Assembly (NCBI GenBank): GCA_949752795.1
Contig: OX457074.1
Coordinates: 29,249,980 to 29,313,979 of the forward strand
Direction of reading: 5' to 3'
Origin: Hyperoodon ampullatus
Taxonomy: Eukaryota; Chordata; Mammalia; Artiodactyla; Ziphiidae
Length of the DNA stretch: 64,000 bases
The notes under the pieces were generated by a model, which saw only the letters and a list, made by a program, of their open reading frames with translations, was not told the DNA's origin and ran no database searches. Both the position numbers and the translations under genes were made by a program. Of the stretch, positions 24,901 to 39,599 are shown piece by piece (the stretch's first letter is position 1; the number at the start of each line of letters is the position of its first letter).

Positions 24901-25224
24901 GTTGAGATACTTGAGGCTAAGTCATTTGCTCCAGGTCACACAGCTGGTGAGTGACACAGTTGGTGAGTGACAGCTGGTGAGTTCTGAATGTAAGTCCTCT
25001 GGCTCCACGTCTTTGCTTTGGATCACTGTGCTGTGTTCTGTGCCTAGTAAAGATTTTAGCTCATGTGTTGTTAGTTTTTCTTTTCATTTTGCTTCTTTTT
25101 GTAATATTTTCTAGATGTGGGCTATGAGTTTTATAGAGAAGATTTGCTAATTCTAGGACCTTTGGAATCCATGGATTTATCCATCTTCTGTTGCTGTTAT
25201 TTGGCAAGCAAACACTATATGCTT
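21961..25224. other. Gene-free stretch with MIR relics and a TTA microsatellite
   Basis: No gene recognised. MIR relics lie at about 22,450-22,690 and 24,755-25,015 ('ggtcacacagctggtgag'). A (TTA)n microsatellite lies at 22,693-22,715. The block at 22,970-23,400 reads like an old interspersed repeat that I cannot name. Confidence 0.5.
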
Positions 25225-25227
25225 GTT

Positions 25228-25440
25228 TATATCAGTAGGTGTCAACCTGGAAAGATTTTGCCCCCCAGGGGACATTTGCTGATGTCTGGAGACAGACATC
25301 TTTAGTTGTCGTAAGTCAGGAGACGTGCTCCTGGCACCTAGTGGTCAGAGGCCGGGATGCTGCTGAAACATTTATGAGGCACAGGACAGCCTTCCGCGAC
25401 AAAGAATTGTTCAGCCCAAAATGTCAATAGCGTCAACTCT
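25228..25440 (+). mobile_element. MER5A-like hAT DNA-transposon relic
   Basis: It carries the characteristic wording of the non-autonomous hAT element MER5A: 'gattttgccccccagggga', 'gatgtctggagaca', 'gggatgctgctgaaaca' and 'cccaaaatgtcaatag'. It is non-coding. Confidence 0.8.
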
Positions 25441-26375
25441 GGCCTATAGAATAAGTGACTGATGATCTTGTAATGCCATTCTGATCTCTAATGGGCAGAG
25501 TCACATTAGTAATGTAGAAATGATTACTTTTGATGTTTGTTTGATAATTGATTTCCCCAAATTAATGCCTGTTTGTATAAGGGACATAAACACCAATCAT
25601 AACTTAAATATTGAAGTTCCCTTAAAGTAAACGGGGAATTATAGCCCACTGAGGGAGAGCTGAGGAAGTTTAAAGGGAGGCCATGTAATGCCTGAGGATA
25701 CAATACTCTAAATATTTGTTGGATTTCCTTGTGAATTACACAATTAGATTTCATTTTTTGTGTTGTATTAACTTGTCAAATGTATAAACATTTTAAATAT
25801 CCTCTAATTTTTAAAACCGTGTTTTGGTATATTTTTAATTAAAAATTTCATACTGAGAAAAGTGGAGAATATTACAGTGTACCCCGTGTATGTACCACCC
25901 ATATTTAACAAATGCTAACAAATACTGAAGTCCATTTTGAGCTCTTTCTCATCCCATCCCTTAGGTGTTTCTACATTTTTTATTATACCAAACATCTCAA
26001 AAGTTGAAGGGGCCTGGAACTCTTCCGTTGTCTGTCGTCAGGCCTCACTCACTGATGCTGCCTTTTGTCTGCCTGTCAGCTTCTCCCCTCATCTTTCACT
26101 GCAGTATATAGGCGGTAGAGGGCGGAGCCAGGTTGTCTTTTCAAAGCTGGAAAGGCCAGGCCAAGAGTGGATGTGTAGGCTGGAGGGAGGTGGGAGGACA
26201 ATAAGTATGGGTTTCCCCCAATGACCGAAAGCAGAGCGTTCCCATGAAACCTTTCATAAGCCGAAGTGGCATAAAGCGAAGAAGCAGTGACCATAGGACA
26301 CATCTTGCTAACGGATGCACAAAATAAATTGAGCTAAAGTACAGAAGCTCAGTGACAGTTCAAAGCTATGGTGGC

Positions 26376-26583
26376 GGGCCTCCCTGGTGGCGCAGTGGTT
26401 GAGAGTCCGCCTGCCGATGCAGGGGATACGGGTTCGTGCCCTGGTCTGGGAGGATCCCATATGCCGCGGAGCGGCTGGGCCCGTGAGCCATGGCTGCTGA
26501 GCCTGCGCATCCGGAGCCTGTGCTCCGCAACGGGAGAGGCCACAACAGTGAGAGGCCCGCGTACCACAAAAAAAAAAAAAAAA
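26376..26583 (+). mobile_element. Young cetacean CHR-type SINE, sense orientation
   Basis: The full element runs from GGGCCTCCCTGGTGGCGCAG to a pure A tail. A perfect 14-bp target-site duplication AAAGCTATGGTGGC flanks it (26,362-26,375 and 26,584-26,597). Perfect flanks and an uninterrupted A tail mark a recent insertion and support the cetacean assignment. Confidence 0.95.
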
Positions 26584-27189
26584 AAAGCTATGGTGGCTTG
26601 ATGCTGAGGTGCTGAGTGTGGTTCCCAGGAAGGAGCTGGATGGTGCCCCTTGCACCCGCTTTTGCAGCGCACAGTGTGAATTGCCTCTGTATGGGCTGCT
26701 GCACAACATGTGCCGGGCACTGTTCTCATTTTCCCCCCTTTTTTGTGAAAACAGATACCTCTTTGGATTTCTTTTGGTAGGGAAAACAGGTGCTAACGTG
26801 GGTCTTTCTTAAAAGCGAAGTGGCATAAATTGAGCTTTGGAAGGATGGAGGAGACCTGTACCTTGGGGCCGTTTGGTGACGTAGAAAGTGGGGAGAGTGA
26901 GCGAGGTTGGGAACACGCAAGAAGAGCAGTCTCGGAACCAACAGACATGGTGGTGGGAGGTCTGCAAGCATGGTCCGCCGGAGCAATGTTGTGACTGTCA
27001 GGTCAGAGGATCTTAGGTCTTCTTTGCCCAGGATTGCTGCTCCCTGCATTATGAGTGGTATAGCTCAGGAGAGGCTGTGCTTGAATTCTCAATCTCTATT
27101 ACTTGGACTGCTTAGTGGTCTATTATTAATGGCAATGCCTGCTTATCACCAGTTGTTCACAGGACTTCTACATGATAGGTTCCTTCTTT

Positions 27190-27311
27190 TTTTTTTTTTT
27201 TTGACCACACCATTCCGCCTGTGGGATCTTAGTTCCCGACCAGGGATCAAACCCTCCCCCCACCCCTTTCCGCCATGGAGGAAGCGCGGATTCCCAACCA
27301 CTGCACTGCCC
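27190..27311 (-). mobile_element. Short tRNA-derived SINE
   Basis: A reversed short SINE: poly-T, 'gaccacaccattccgcctg', 'gatcaaacc' and 'accactgcactgcc'. The duplicated target GATAGGTTCCTTCTTT lies at 27,174-27,189 and 27,312-27,327. Confidence 0.8.
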
Positions 27312-27868
27312 GATAGGTTCCTTCTTTATTTAAACACCTCCCATCATGCTCCATTGCTATGGAATAAAGCCCTCACTTCTTGTGGCATTGGAGGGCATTC
27401 TTAGCTCCTTTCCCTCCTTCTCTGACACACCTGGAGTGTATCATGTGCTTTTTCCTTTCTTGGTGACTTGTGCATTCTCTCTGATAAACTCCCCTGTGCT
27501 CTCCCTATCATCTCTGCACAGTGAACTTGTGTTCTTCTTTTGAGGGCAGCTCATGCCTTTCGGCAGATGAAAGGTATTTCTTGTTATTTTTCATTTGTGC
27601 TTTGCCTGTCTTGCTAGAATCTAAGTTTCTTGAAAGTAGCGATGGCATGCTTCCTCTTTGAGTTTAGTGCTGCTAACACAGGGCCTGGCCTCAGGAAATG
27701 TTTGCTGAACTGAATTAATAGCCAGTTCGAACTTGCCCTTGAGCCAGTGTTTTGTACTGGTCGGAAAAATTCTACATGGTGCGGACTTTGATTCTCTGAA
27801 GTGTCAGTTACAGTATTGTAAGACGGAAGATAGGAGTCTGGGATAGTAAACAGTTTTGCACCTTCTGA

Positions 27869-28082
27869 TTTTCTTTTTTTTTTTTTTTTTGCGGTATGTG
27901 GGCCTCTCACTGTTGTGGCCTCTCCCGTTGCGCAGCACACACTCCGAACGCGCAGACACAGCAGCCATGGCTCATGGGCCCAGCCACTCTGCGGCATGTG
28001 TGATCTTCCTGAACCGGGACACTAACCCGTGTCCCCTGCATCGGCAGGCGGAATCTCAAACACCGTGCCACCAGGAAAGCCC
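27869..28082 (-). mobile_element. Cetacean CHR-type SINE
   Basis: Poly-T, then GCGGTATGTGGGCCTCTCAC, ending in GTGCCACCAGGAAAGCCC. It is slightly more diverged than the copy at 26.4 kb. Confidence 0.9.
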
Positions 28083-28163
28083 TAGATTTCTTTTGTTAAT
28101 GCAGAGCCTTAGTTTACTACCCACACCCCCAATATTGTTATCTACTTTAATTATGTGTTCTTT

Positions 28164-28418
28164 TTAAATTTTAATTATTTATTTATTTGGTTGCACCGGG
28201 TCTTAGTTGCAGCCGGTTGGCTCCTTAGTTGCGGCTCAAGGGCTCCCCAGTTGCAGCAGGCAGGCTCCTTTAGTTGCGGCTTGCAGGTTCCTTAAGTGTG
28301 GCGTGTGAACTCTTACTTGATACATGCATGTGAGACCTAGTTCCCTCACCAGGGATCGAACCCGGGCTCCCTGCATTGGGAGCACAGTGTCTTAACCACT
28401 GCACCAGCAGGGAAGTTC
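28164..28418 (-). mobile_element. Older tRNA-derived SINE
   Basis: A T-rich head ('atttatttggttgcaccggg'), repeated 'tagttgcggct' segments, and the end GCACCAGCAGGGAAGTTCC. Confidence 0.7.
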
Positions 28419-29650
28419 CAATTATGTGTTCCTTTATTCATGGCATGTATACATAATTCTTATCTTTTTTCCCCTGTATTTTTATAAATACAGAAAAGTG
28501 AATAACATCTTAAAATAAAATGAAGGAAAGGCCTAATGTATCTGAGTTTTTCTCAGTAGCACGAAGGGAGATGTTTGCCAGCAAGAACTGTGGCAAGGTT
28601 ATCCCAGATGTCAACTGTCTCTACTACCAGGGGCTCAGAGCCCTTCTGAAGCTTCCTAATTGTCCAGGACAGCTCCATTATGACTCACCGTACAGGGCCT
28701 AGCCTCTCATGCGACACTCAACATTTAAAAATTAGTCTTCATTTCTCCTTCCCAGCAGGCAGCTTCAGTTGGAGAAAGTAATTTCATTTTCTTATGTACT
28801 CATTCATTCACTCAGTCAACAGACCATCACTCCTCTATTATATGCCAAGATCTATGCTTGCTTCTGGTAACAAGGAAAGAATAATATATGGTTCCTTCAA
28901 GCACTTAAGGAGCTCATAAACTAGTGACAGAGGAAGATGCACAAACCAATCAATAAAGAATTAACAATGCTTTGACTTTATTTGTATTATTTGAATTTTT
29001 ATGACTATATTTATATACTACACCCTGTTCAAAGTGGAAATAGATATTTAAGAAAGAACTAGTGATGTAAAAAATCCACAGTAATATGTAAGTTATTTAG
29101 AGAGTTAAGACTGGAAATATTTGCACTCTCAAAGAAGCTTGTTAATGCAGATGAACCCCTAATTCTTTTGGTTGCTTTATTTACATTTATAGAGGTATAG
29201 GTATTCCCTCTTCTAACAGGGGTTAGTAACTTGGGGAGGGGGTGCTACAGATTAAGGTCCTGATTCAGTGGCAGGTCCATCTTACCTCCTCTTCAGGTCA
29301 TATTCTCAAGCAGGAGCTACAGGATGAGAGGAGTAAAACAGTTCACTTCCTTTGCTTACTCCCAGCCCCATAATAGGCTTCTGCTGGGCTTCCTTGGTTG
29401 TTTTCATCATCACTTTCACCACCAGAGGTCAGGGAACCTTCCGGTTAATCAGGGGCCCTGGAAATGATGCAGAAAAGTACTGACTTAAAAAAAATAACAT
29501 TTATTTAGGGCTGACTGTGAGCTCATTGCTTAAAATGTCCTACTTAATCTTCACAACCACTCTATGAAATTGTTATTGGTAAATCTCAGGTATATCCAAA
29601 ATAAGTCTCTATGTAGGATTGTGATATTTTTAGGACTTTTATGTCTTTAG
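28419..29650. other. Gene-free stretch upstream of the RDM1 exons
   Basis: A 60-codon plus-strand frame at 28,520-28,702 is not recognised and has no supporting splice sites. Homologues of RDM1 exons 1 and 2 (the RNA-recognition-motif part) were looked for here and further left and were not found. Confidence 0.5.
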
Positions 29651-31365
29651 GTTCGTCTTGGCGCCAGACATAAGGCGGTTCAACATAATACGCTGGCCCT
29701 AAACAGCTCCAGATGCCAAGAATTGGCAAATCACTACTTTGGTTTCAATGGGTGGTCAAAAAGGATCATCAAGGTAAACTGTAGATTTTCTTTGACTCAC
29801 CAGACTCCTTTCAACATTGAACTCCTAGACTTTAGAGAGAAGAATAGAACAGGGCTATGAGGAGGAGATGTGAGAGCCTTCCACATGGAAGTATGTGAGC
29901 ATTGGCCTGCCACCTAGAATTAGTGATAATCTCAATGACTTGGATGGTGGTGTCCATAATTTTCTCCAGTATTTGTATGGTATATAATAAAAAATAGTTG
30001 TCCATATCTAGTCATTCATTTGCAAGTCTCACTTGATTTTGAAGCTATTGCATACCTAAACTTTTACCTGGGATTGCTGGAGTTTCGTTTTTATTTCTAA
30101 CAACAGGATATTTTGAAGTCTAGCGTTTAATTCATAATCCTAACAGCTTCAGGATCTTTCTAACCTTGAAGAAAGGGAAAATGAAGATATTGTGACACCA
30201 CTTCAGAAGCAAAGCCTGAAGATCTTCTGTGCTTTCGAGGTGGTGTTGCCCTCCCATGAGTGCAGGAGTCCCGGAGTTGTCATGGCTGAGGAACCTTTGC
30301 ATAAGTTGGAGGAAGGTCTGTTTTCCAGTATGTTTGTGTGTGGGGAGGTGAGGGAGTGGGATTTCTCTTTTTTCCTTTCTTTCTGAAACTCACCTTTTCA
30401 GATACATCATCACCTTTTCTAAGCCACTAAAGCCCTGGGCAGATTTTTTCTGCCTGACAATATAGGTTTTTATCTTAGGCAATACCTGACAGCACCTTAA
30501 ACTTTAGAATTTTAGAACTGACTGCCTGCCAAGAAGCTTAGGAGGATGGAAAATTAGTTAGTTTTTTTTTTGTTGTTAATTGTTATGTGCTAAAATATTT
30601 CTTTAAATACAGATGTCTTCTGGCCTTCAGTTATCCCAACAAAATCATTGTCTAAAGATTGAAATAAACTCTTGTGTATATATTCAGTCCTTTGCCTCCT
30701 ATAGAAGGGCCTGAGCAGAAAAAGTAAATGTAGATCCCTAGAAAGGGGATTCTGATTGGTAGTGAGTTTCTTCCTAGAATCCATGGCACTTGGGCTTAGG
30801 GTTTTAACTCAGAGGCAGGGCTGTTAGCGAATGGAGTGGAGGAGGCTCCACCATCCACCTGAGTGGGTGATGGTTGAGGAGCGACCAGATCATCTGCACT
30901 ATCACCAAATCTATCTCAGTGTATGAATCAAGCCCTTTACGCACAGGAGAGCAGGGTCTGTAGCAGTGCAGCCTCAGCTTGTCCATTTGAAATCTGTGAG
31001 TAGTATGAGATTTGTGCCATGTTCTTGGTTTGCATTTCCGATCGAGTATTTTAGGAACTTCCAGAATAGATCTGAGCAGTAAAAATGTGCCATGCCAGGA
31101 TATACCTACAACAGAGACATTCACCCGTACCCCAGTGTTGTGCCTGCCGTTAATCACTAAGATAATGATCTAAGAATCAGAGATGCATTTTTAGTTTTAA
31201 ACACGTAACCTAGAAATCAGTTATTCAGACAGACACTTAAAATTCATCTGTTTTGGTTGGATTTAGGGTCATTATCATTCCTTATGGAAAGGAAGGTAAC
31301 CCAGAAGCTTGCTATTCAGAAGGCTATGACAGATGCATTCCAGAAACTGCTGATTGTGGTTTTAG
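29651..31365 (+). CDS. RDM1: RDM1, three internal exons (partial gene)
   Basis: Three spliced exons (29,651-29,773; 30,147-30,315; 31,267-31,365) read in one frame and match human RDM1 as I recall it. Exon 3 starts VRLGARHKAVQHNTLALNSS, exon 4 LQDLSNLEERENED, and exon 5 contains KLAIQKAMTDAFQKLLIVVL. RDM1 is a RAD52-motif and RRM protein implicated in nucleic-acid binding and the response to cisplatin damage. The part present covers the RAD52-like region after the RRM. All exon edges have GT-AG sites (donors GTAAAC, GTCTGT, GTAAGA; acceptors TTTAG, AACAG, TTTAG) and no stop interrupts them. The 5' exons encoding the RRM are not visible upstream, and the 3' exons are missing because the tandem array starts 0.77 kb after exon 5. 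It may be a truncated gene at a rearrangement boundary, or a donor for a fused transcript. Confidence 0.88.
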
Positions 31366-31883
31366 GTAAGACCTTTTTGATTGTCCTTGAAGTACTTCAA
31401 TTTCAGTGAGCAAATAAAGTTACTTGAAAAGTTAATTGGATGAAAATAATGGTTATCTAAAACATTACGTATTCTTTCATTCACCAGATGCTTTCAAAGC
31501 AGCAGTCTTAAATTTGTTCTTTGTGGCATTTGTGAGAAAAATGACAGCAGATACTATTGTCCCCAGTGTTTAGATGTAGAGTGACTTGCCTCAGTTCATA
31601 CAGAAAGTGTTTGATCCAATTCTTCCCCAATTGCTTGCTTATCATACAGAATACTGTAGTGATTATAAGCCTTGGACACCTGTGTTTGAGTCCTAACTTA
31701 GTCTCTTAGATTTTTTTTTTGCTGTTGTTGTTGCAATTTTAAGTTTTTGTAGCCAGAAACATTTGAAGGTATTTAATATCTCTAAGGTGCAATTTCTTTA
31801 TCTGCAAATAACATTATTAATACAGGTTATCACCTAATGGAGGATATTGTAAGAGTAAATGAGATGATGAATGTAAAAAGCTT

Positions 31884-32131
31884 ACATACAGAGTGAAGTA
31901 AGTCAGAAAGAGAAAGACAAATACCGTATGCTATCACATATATATGGAATTTAAAAAAAAAAGCTTATGAAGAACCCACGTGTAAAACAGGAATAAAGAC
32001 ACAGACCTACTTGAGAATGGACTTGAGGATATGGAGAGGTGGAAGGGTAAGCTGTGACAAAGTGAGAGAGAGGCATGGACATATATATACAACCAAACGT
32101 AAGGTAGATAGGTAGTGGGAAGCAGCCGACC
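31884..32131 (+). mobile_element. Truncated L1 3' part at the array boundary
   Basis: The sequence carries the wording common to cetartiodactyl L1 3' ends: 'gaagtaagtcagaaagagaa', 'atgctatcacatatatatgg', 'gaatggacttgaggatatgg', 'tagtgggaagcagccg'. In intact elements the text continues for a few hundred bases. Here it stops abruptly at about 32,130 and CHRNB1-derived sequence starts. The breakpoint of the tandem block therefore lies inside this L1. Confidence 0.85.
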
Positions 32132-32296
32132 TGTTCTTTACTCACATCCGTCGCCCGCAGTTTCACACTCTGCTATTCTGTGGGCCTGCCCTTGGTTCAA
32201 AGCCATGGTAGAAGAACCTGGGTGCAGTACAGGGCCTTGAGGCCGCCTTCTCTGGGGGTCTGGAGCTCAGGAACAGTTTAATCGTCCTACGCCCAG

Positions 32297-32410
32297 CTGA
32301 AGCAGGACTGGCAGTTTGTGGCCATGGTGGCGGAACGCCTCTTCCTGTGGACCCTCGTTATCTTTCTGGACGCCACGTACCACTTGCCCCCTCCGGACCC
32401 CTTTCCTTGA
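32297..32410 (+). pseudogene. CHRNB1: CHRNB1 last-exon remnant (tail 0)
   Basis: The final exon of the muscle nicotinic acetylcholine receptor beta subunit. It encodes [20 protein letters not shown], then [17 protein letters not shown] and a stop. The upstream exons are absent because the array boundary lies 165 bp to the left. As in the other tails, about nine residues of transmembrane helix M4 are missing between FLWT and LVIFLDA compared with the human protein. It cannot make a receptor subunit. Confidence 0.9.
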
Positions 32411-33718
32411 GGACGAGAGGGCCGAGACCGAGGTCCTCGGCCACTTGAATTGAGAGTTTGATAGTACTCTCAAGTCCTATCCCTTTCTGCATCTTAACTC
32501 CTTCACTAGGAGTCCAATCCTCTCCTCATTTCGTTTCTAGGGAGGAAGCCCAAGTGGGACTGGGCAGCTGGGGGCCTTGGGCCCACGTGAAATGAACTAT
32601 CCGCTTATTTACTCTTTGGCTTCTTGAAGAAGCCCCATTGGATATTCACATCTAGGTTGGCAATGAATGGAACAAAGAACAAGAACTAGATTGTAAGCCT
32701 TCTGAGGGCAGGAACTATGGCTGTCCACTGTAATATCCCCAGCACCGAGCACAGATCCTAACCTATACAGCCGTTACCTCTGATTGAATGAATAGGGAAA
32801 TTTTTTTTTCTATAAGGAAATACACTAAGTAATAGTGCTTATGACTGCATGTTGGGACTAGTGGTCATTTTTTCTTTGTTTTGACCTTTCTGTAGGTTAT
32901 TGTATTTCGTAATATGTATTATCTTTAGGATTAGAAAAGGTTATTTGTAAACGGATGCATTTATAATGAGGGTAAAAAAGCACACTGTAAAAACCTCAAG
33001 TTCCAGCTTTGGTGCTCAGACTTTGGACAAGCTACTAAACTATTCTGTGCCTCAGTTTCTCCATCTGTAAAATGAAGCAAATAATAGTATCTGCTGCCTA
33101 GTCTGAGGATCATATGAGAAGATGAGAACAAAAGCATTATACAGTATACATCAGAGGTTACAAACTGGTGTGTTTTGTGTGGCCCATGTTGTTGGCCAGC
33201 AGAGTTTAAAATTTGAATTGGTTTGCTACTTTTAAAATGTGGCTATTTCACAGAGCAATTTGGATTTCTGGCTTCTCTTGAAACTTTTAAAGAACTGCAG
33301 GCTAGTTCTAAGAAGCCCAACAGGCTACGTAAGCGGTCCTAATGTCTTGAACAATGAAATGGAGGAAATCCTATATGCATGATCCAGTCACTATGAAGAC
33401 TGTCTCTCATCTGTAGCAACCCTGCTTGCAAATCAAGTTAAGCAAGGCCCCATGGAGACAGAAGGACAGACAGAACTCTGGGGACAAGGCTCCATGTAGT
33501 GGGAGCCGAGGGCAGAGACTGCCACATAAAGGGCCAGCTAAGTGGATGAAAGATTGGACCCCTCTGCATTTTGACTCCCTGCAACATGCCTCATTATGAC
33601 CATGCTCCCTCACCTGTTGGTGGGTGTCCCCAGGTCCTGGCATGAGTGCAGTGTGGGTCAGAGCCGGTGGGCCGGGGGCGTTCCGTGGTCAAGGTGGCCC
33701 TAGGACCCCCCACTCACC

Positions 33719-35453
33719 ATGGAAAACTGGCTCTGTTATGACAACCTGGGGTGCTGCCATCAATACCAAGAAAGTACCCAGAATGCGGAGGACTTCCTAC
33801 TCCTGCTGCTGGGCCTTGTCATTCTTGTCAGCATTGGGATCAGCTTGGCAACTATGGTCAATGATGGTTGGGGATCACCAGTAGGGGTGAAGAGGGCTGA
33901 GGGTGGGAACCAGCTGCAGCCTGCACCACCGTCTGCAGCAATGTTCTTGGCTTGGAATGGGGGTGAAGGTAGAGAGCCTGGCCTTCATTTTCACCCACCC
34001 CACCCCACCCCACGCCAGATATGGCATGGGCTCCAGAAAGCCTTAGAAAAGTCCATGTATTGGATTAATCAGAAAAGTAAGTACAGAAGACAGGTAGGGG
34101 GCAACCCGACCCTGCCATTCCCTGGGCCCTAGAAACCCAGGTCCCCAGGTTCCCAACCCTGAACTCTTCTGACAGTTGCCCTGTGCTCATGGACTCTCAC
34201 CTGCCCCAGATGAAATCTCGCAGGCTTGTGAAAGTTCCCCCAAACATCCTCCAGCCAAGGCCCAAGACATCCACATGCACTGCACCCTGGACCCTGTGGA
34301 AGTGAGAATGGCCCGGCCCACTTGCTACTCTTCGTCCTCCTACCATCATCTCCGCAACTGTAGCTGCAGCTGCAGCCGCCGCCCCTGTAGCCACCAGCGG
34401 AGGCCGAAGATCCGCAGACAGTTCCCCTACAGCCGCTCAGGCTTCTGTAGGCTGCATCGCAGCCACGGGATGTCACAGCTGCGGCTGATACCCTCCTTTG
34501 ATTGGGAGGACCTGGACTCTTACCTGGAGGAGGAGGACGACCTTTCCTTCCCACAACCCAAGTTCCCTTGGGGGTGCTGGGGAGGGCTCTACCAGCAGAT
34601 GGGCCTGCCCTCCAACATGGGCCTCTGGGGTCACCAAGGTGGGATCCTGGCCAGCCTACCACCACCCTGTCTACGTGTCGCCCGAGCTGCACCGCATGCC
34701 CAAGCGTGTGGAGACCAAGTCCGAGCTAAGTCTGCAGTCCTTCGGGGCCCCCTGCTCACCATCCCGCATCTGGGGCAACATGGACATTGACGAGTGGACC
34801 TCTTCTCCACCACTTCCCCGACGGCTGCGCCCTAACCGCTCGTGGGTCCCTGTGGTGCACAGCACTTACCCCTCAAGGGGCCATCTCCCGTATGACTCCT
34901 GGGATCAGCGGCAGCGTGGTCTGGATGCCTCTGAGCCTCCATCCGCTCTGGTGCCTCGGAGCTGCCGGCCCGAAGCCTGGCAGCCCAAATCCCCCCCCAG
35001 CCCAAGGACGGAGCCTCCACAGCTGTACTCACAGCCAGACCAACCACAGCCTGCGCCCCTCCACGGGACACTTGCACTACTCCCGGGATCCCCACGAGGT
35101 GTGGCGCCGATAGCTGAATGGGCAGAGATGCTGCCTGTGCGGCACCCTCTGGCCGCCTCCGCCTCCCTCACGGTGCTGGCCGAGGCCTCTACCAGTGGGC
35201 CTCAGATCCCAGCTCAGCGCTGCTCCTCCGCCCCTTCCAGACTCTGCCAGACGTCCAGGCTACTGAGCACCCTCCACCCCAGCCCACCTTCATGCCACTC
35301 CACGGGAACCCGGGGGGAAATGCCAACTACCAGGTGTATGACAGCCTGGAGCTGAAGCAGCAAGTGCAGGAAGCCAAGCGTGGGCCAACTCGCTGCTACC
35401 TTCCACCTCGGCCTCGAGGCCCTCCCTGCATTGAAGCCAGACTGGGAAAATGA
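33719..35453 (+). pseudogene. SPEM2: SPEM2 copy 1, frameshifted
   Basis: SPEM2 belongs to the spermatid-maturation family of small membrane proteins expressed late in sperm development. Exon 1 (33,719-33,856) encodes MENWLCYDNLGCCHQYQEST and one hydrophobic helix (LLLLLGLVILVSIGISL). Exon 2 is 34,019-34,076 and exon 3 starts at 34,210. The frame then breaks. Two bases are missing near 34,672 relative to copies 2 and 3, one extra C lies near 34,990, and a base is lost near 35,110 beside a TAG. The conserved C-terminal end ([17 protein letters not shown]) is in yet another frame and ends at 35,453. The exon 1 donor is weak (GTCAAT), and the poly(A) signal is GATAAA (35,509) instead of AATAAA. 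Confidence 0.92.
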
Positions 35454-36155
35454 ACTGGCCAGCAGCAAATGGGGGCGGGGTCGGGGGGCGGCTGGCCATG
35501 GAGAGAGGGATAAAGAGCACCAGAGTCCAGGAAACATTGGTGGTCTGTGGCTTGGAAGCACCACTCCTGCCAGCCTTGTTCCCTGCCCTTGGCTTCCTGC
35601 AATAAGAAGCCAGTGTCCCCTTCTGGGCCTGAGGGTCCCCTTGGTTTAGTGGCCACAGTCCTGCCAGCAGGCCCCTCCTCTTCCGATACCATGCACTAAG
35701 TAGACCTGCAGCTGCAGACTCCAAACCACTGGTCTCTGGGCACCTCCTCTTTGTCTCAGTTGTCCCTGTTGACAAAGAGGTTCATACAAGAAGCTGCTTC
35801 CAAACTGGGAGGTTGCACATCTGGGCCGGTCCAGCTCCACGCCCAGTGAAGGGCATGAAGAAGGCTGAGGATCTGGACTCCAACCAGTCCTTCCGCAGGG
35901 CTCTGAGGCCAAGGTCTTAATAGTCTCAGGAGGGGCCAAGAGTTGGAATGTGTCATTTGAACAAGTGAGTCAGCGGGCGGTGAGCGAATGTTTCACCGCT
36001 CGAGGGGAGGAATGCCAGCCTCCGGGCCCTGTTTGACCAGGCTCAGCTTACCTGACCCTGGTAACCAGGGAATGCCACGCTGGTCCCTGCTTTTCATCCC
36101 CCTGCCTCACTGTGACACCACCCCTTGCCCCATTATGACTCACTCTGGCTCCCAG

Positions 36156-36165
36156 TATATATATG
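36156..36165 (+). promoter_or_regulatory. TATA box of SPEM3 copy 1
   Basis: TATATATATG lies 38 bp upstream of the SPEM3 ATG, after ATTATGACTCA, an AP-1/CRE-like site at about 36,132. The same arrangement occurs in all three units. Confidence 0.6.
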
Positions 36166-36203
36166 GAGGCCAAGGGACTCAGGCAGTCCTGGGACCCCCG
36201 GCC

Positions 36204-39592
<3,389 letters not shown>

Positions 39593-39599
39593 AGCGTCG

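Noticed and set aside
26376..26583. tRNA-like A and B box sequences in SINEs considered as tRNA genes
   Set aside because: They are parts of tRNA-derived SINEs with poly(A) tails and target duplications. No cloverleaf is retained.
28520..28702. 60-codon frame upstream of RDM1 considered as RDM1 exon 1 or 2
   Set aside because: Its residues do not match the RRM part of RDM1, and no matching donor or acceptor borders it.
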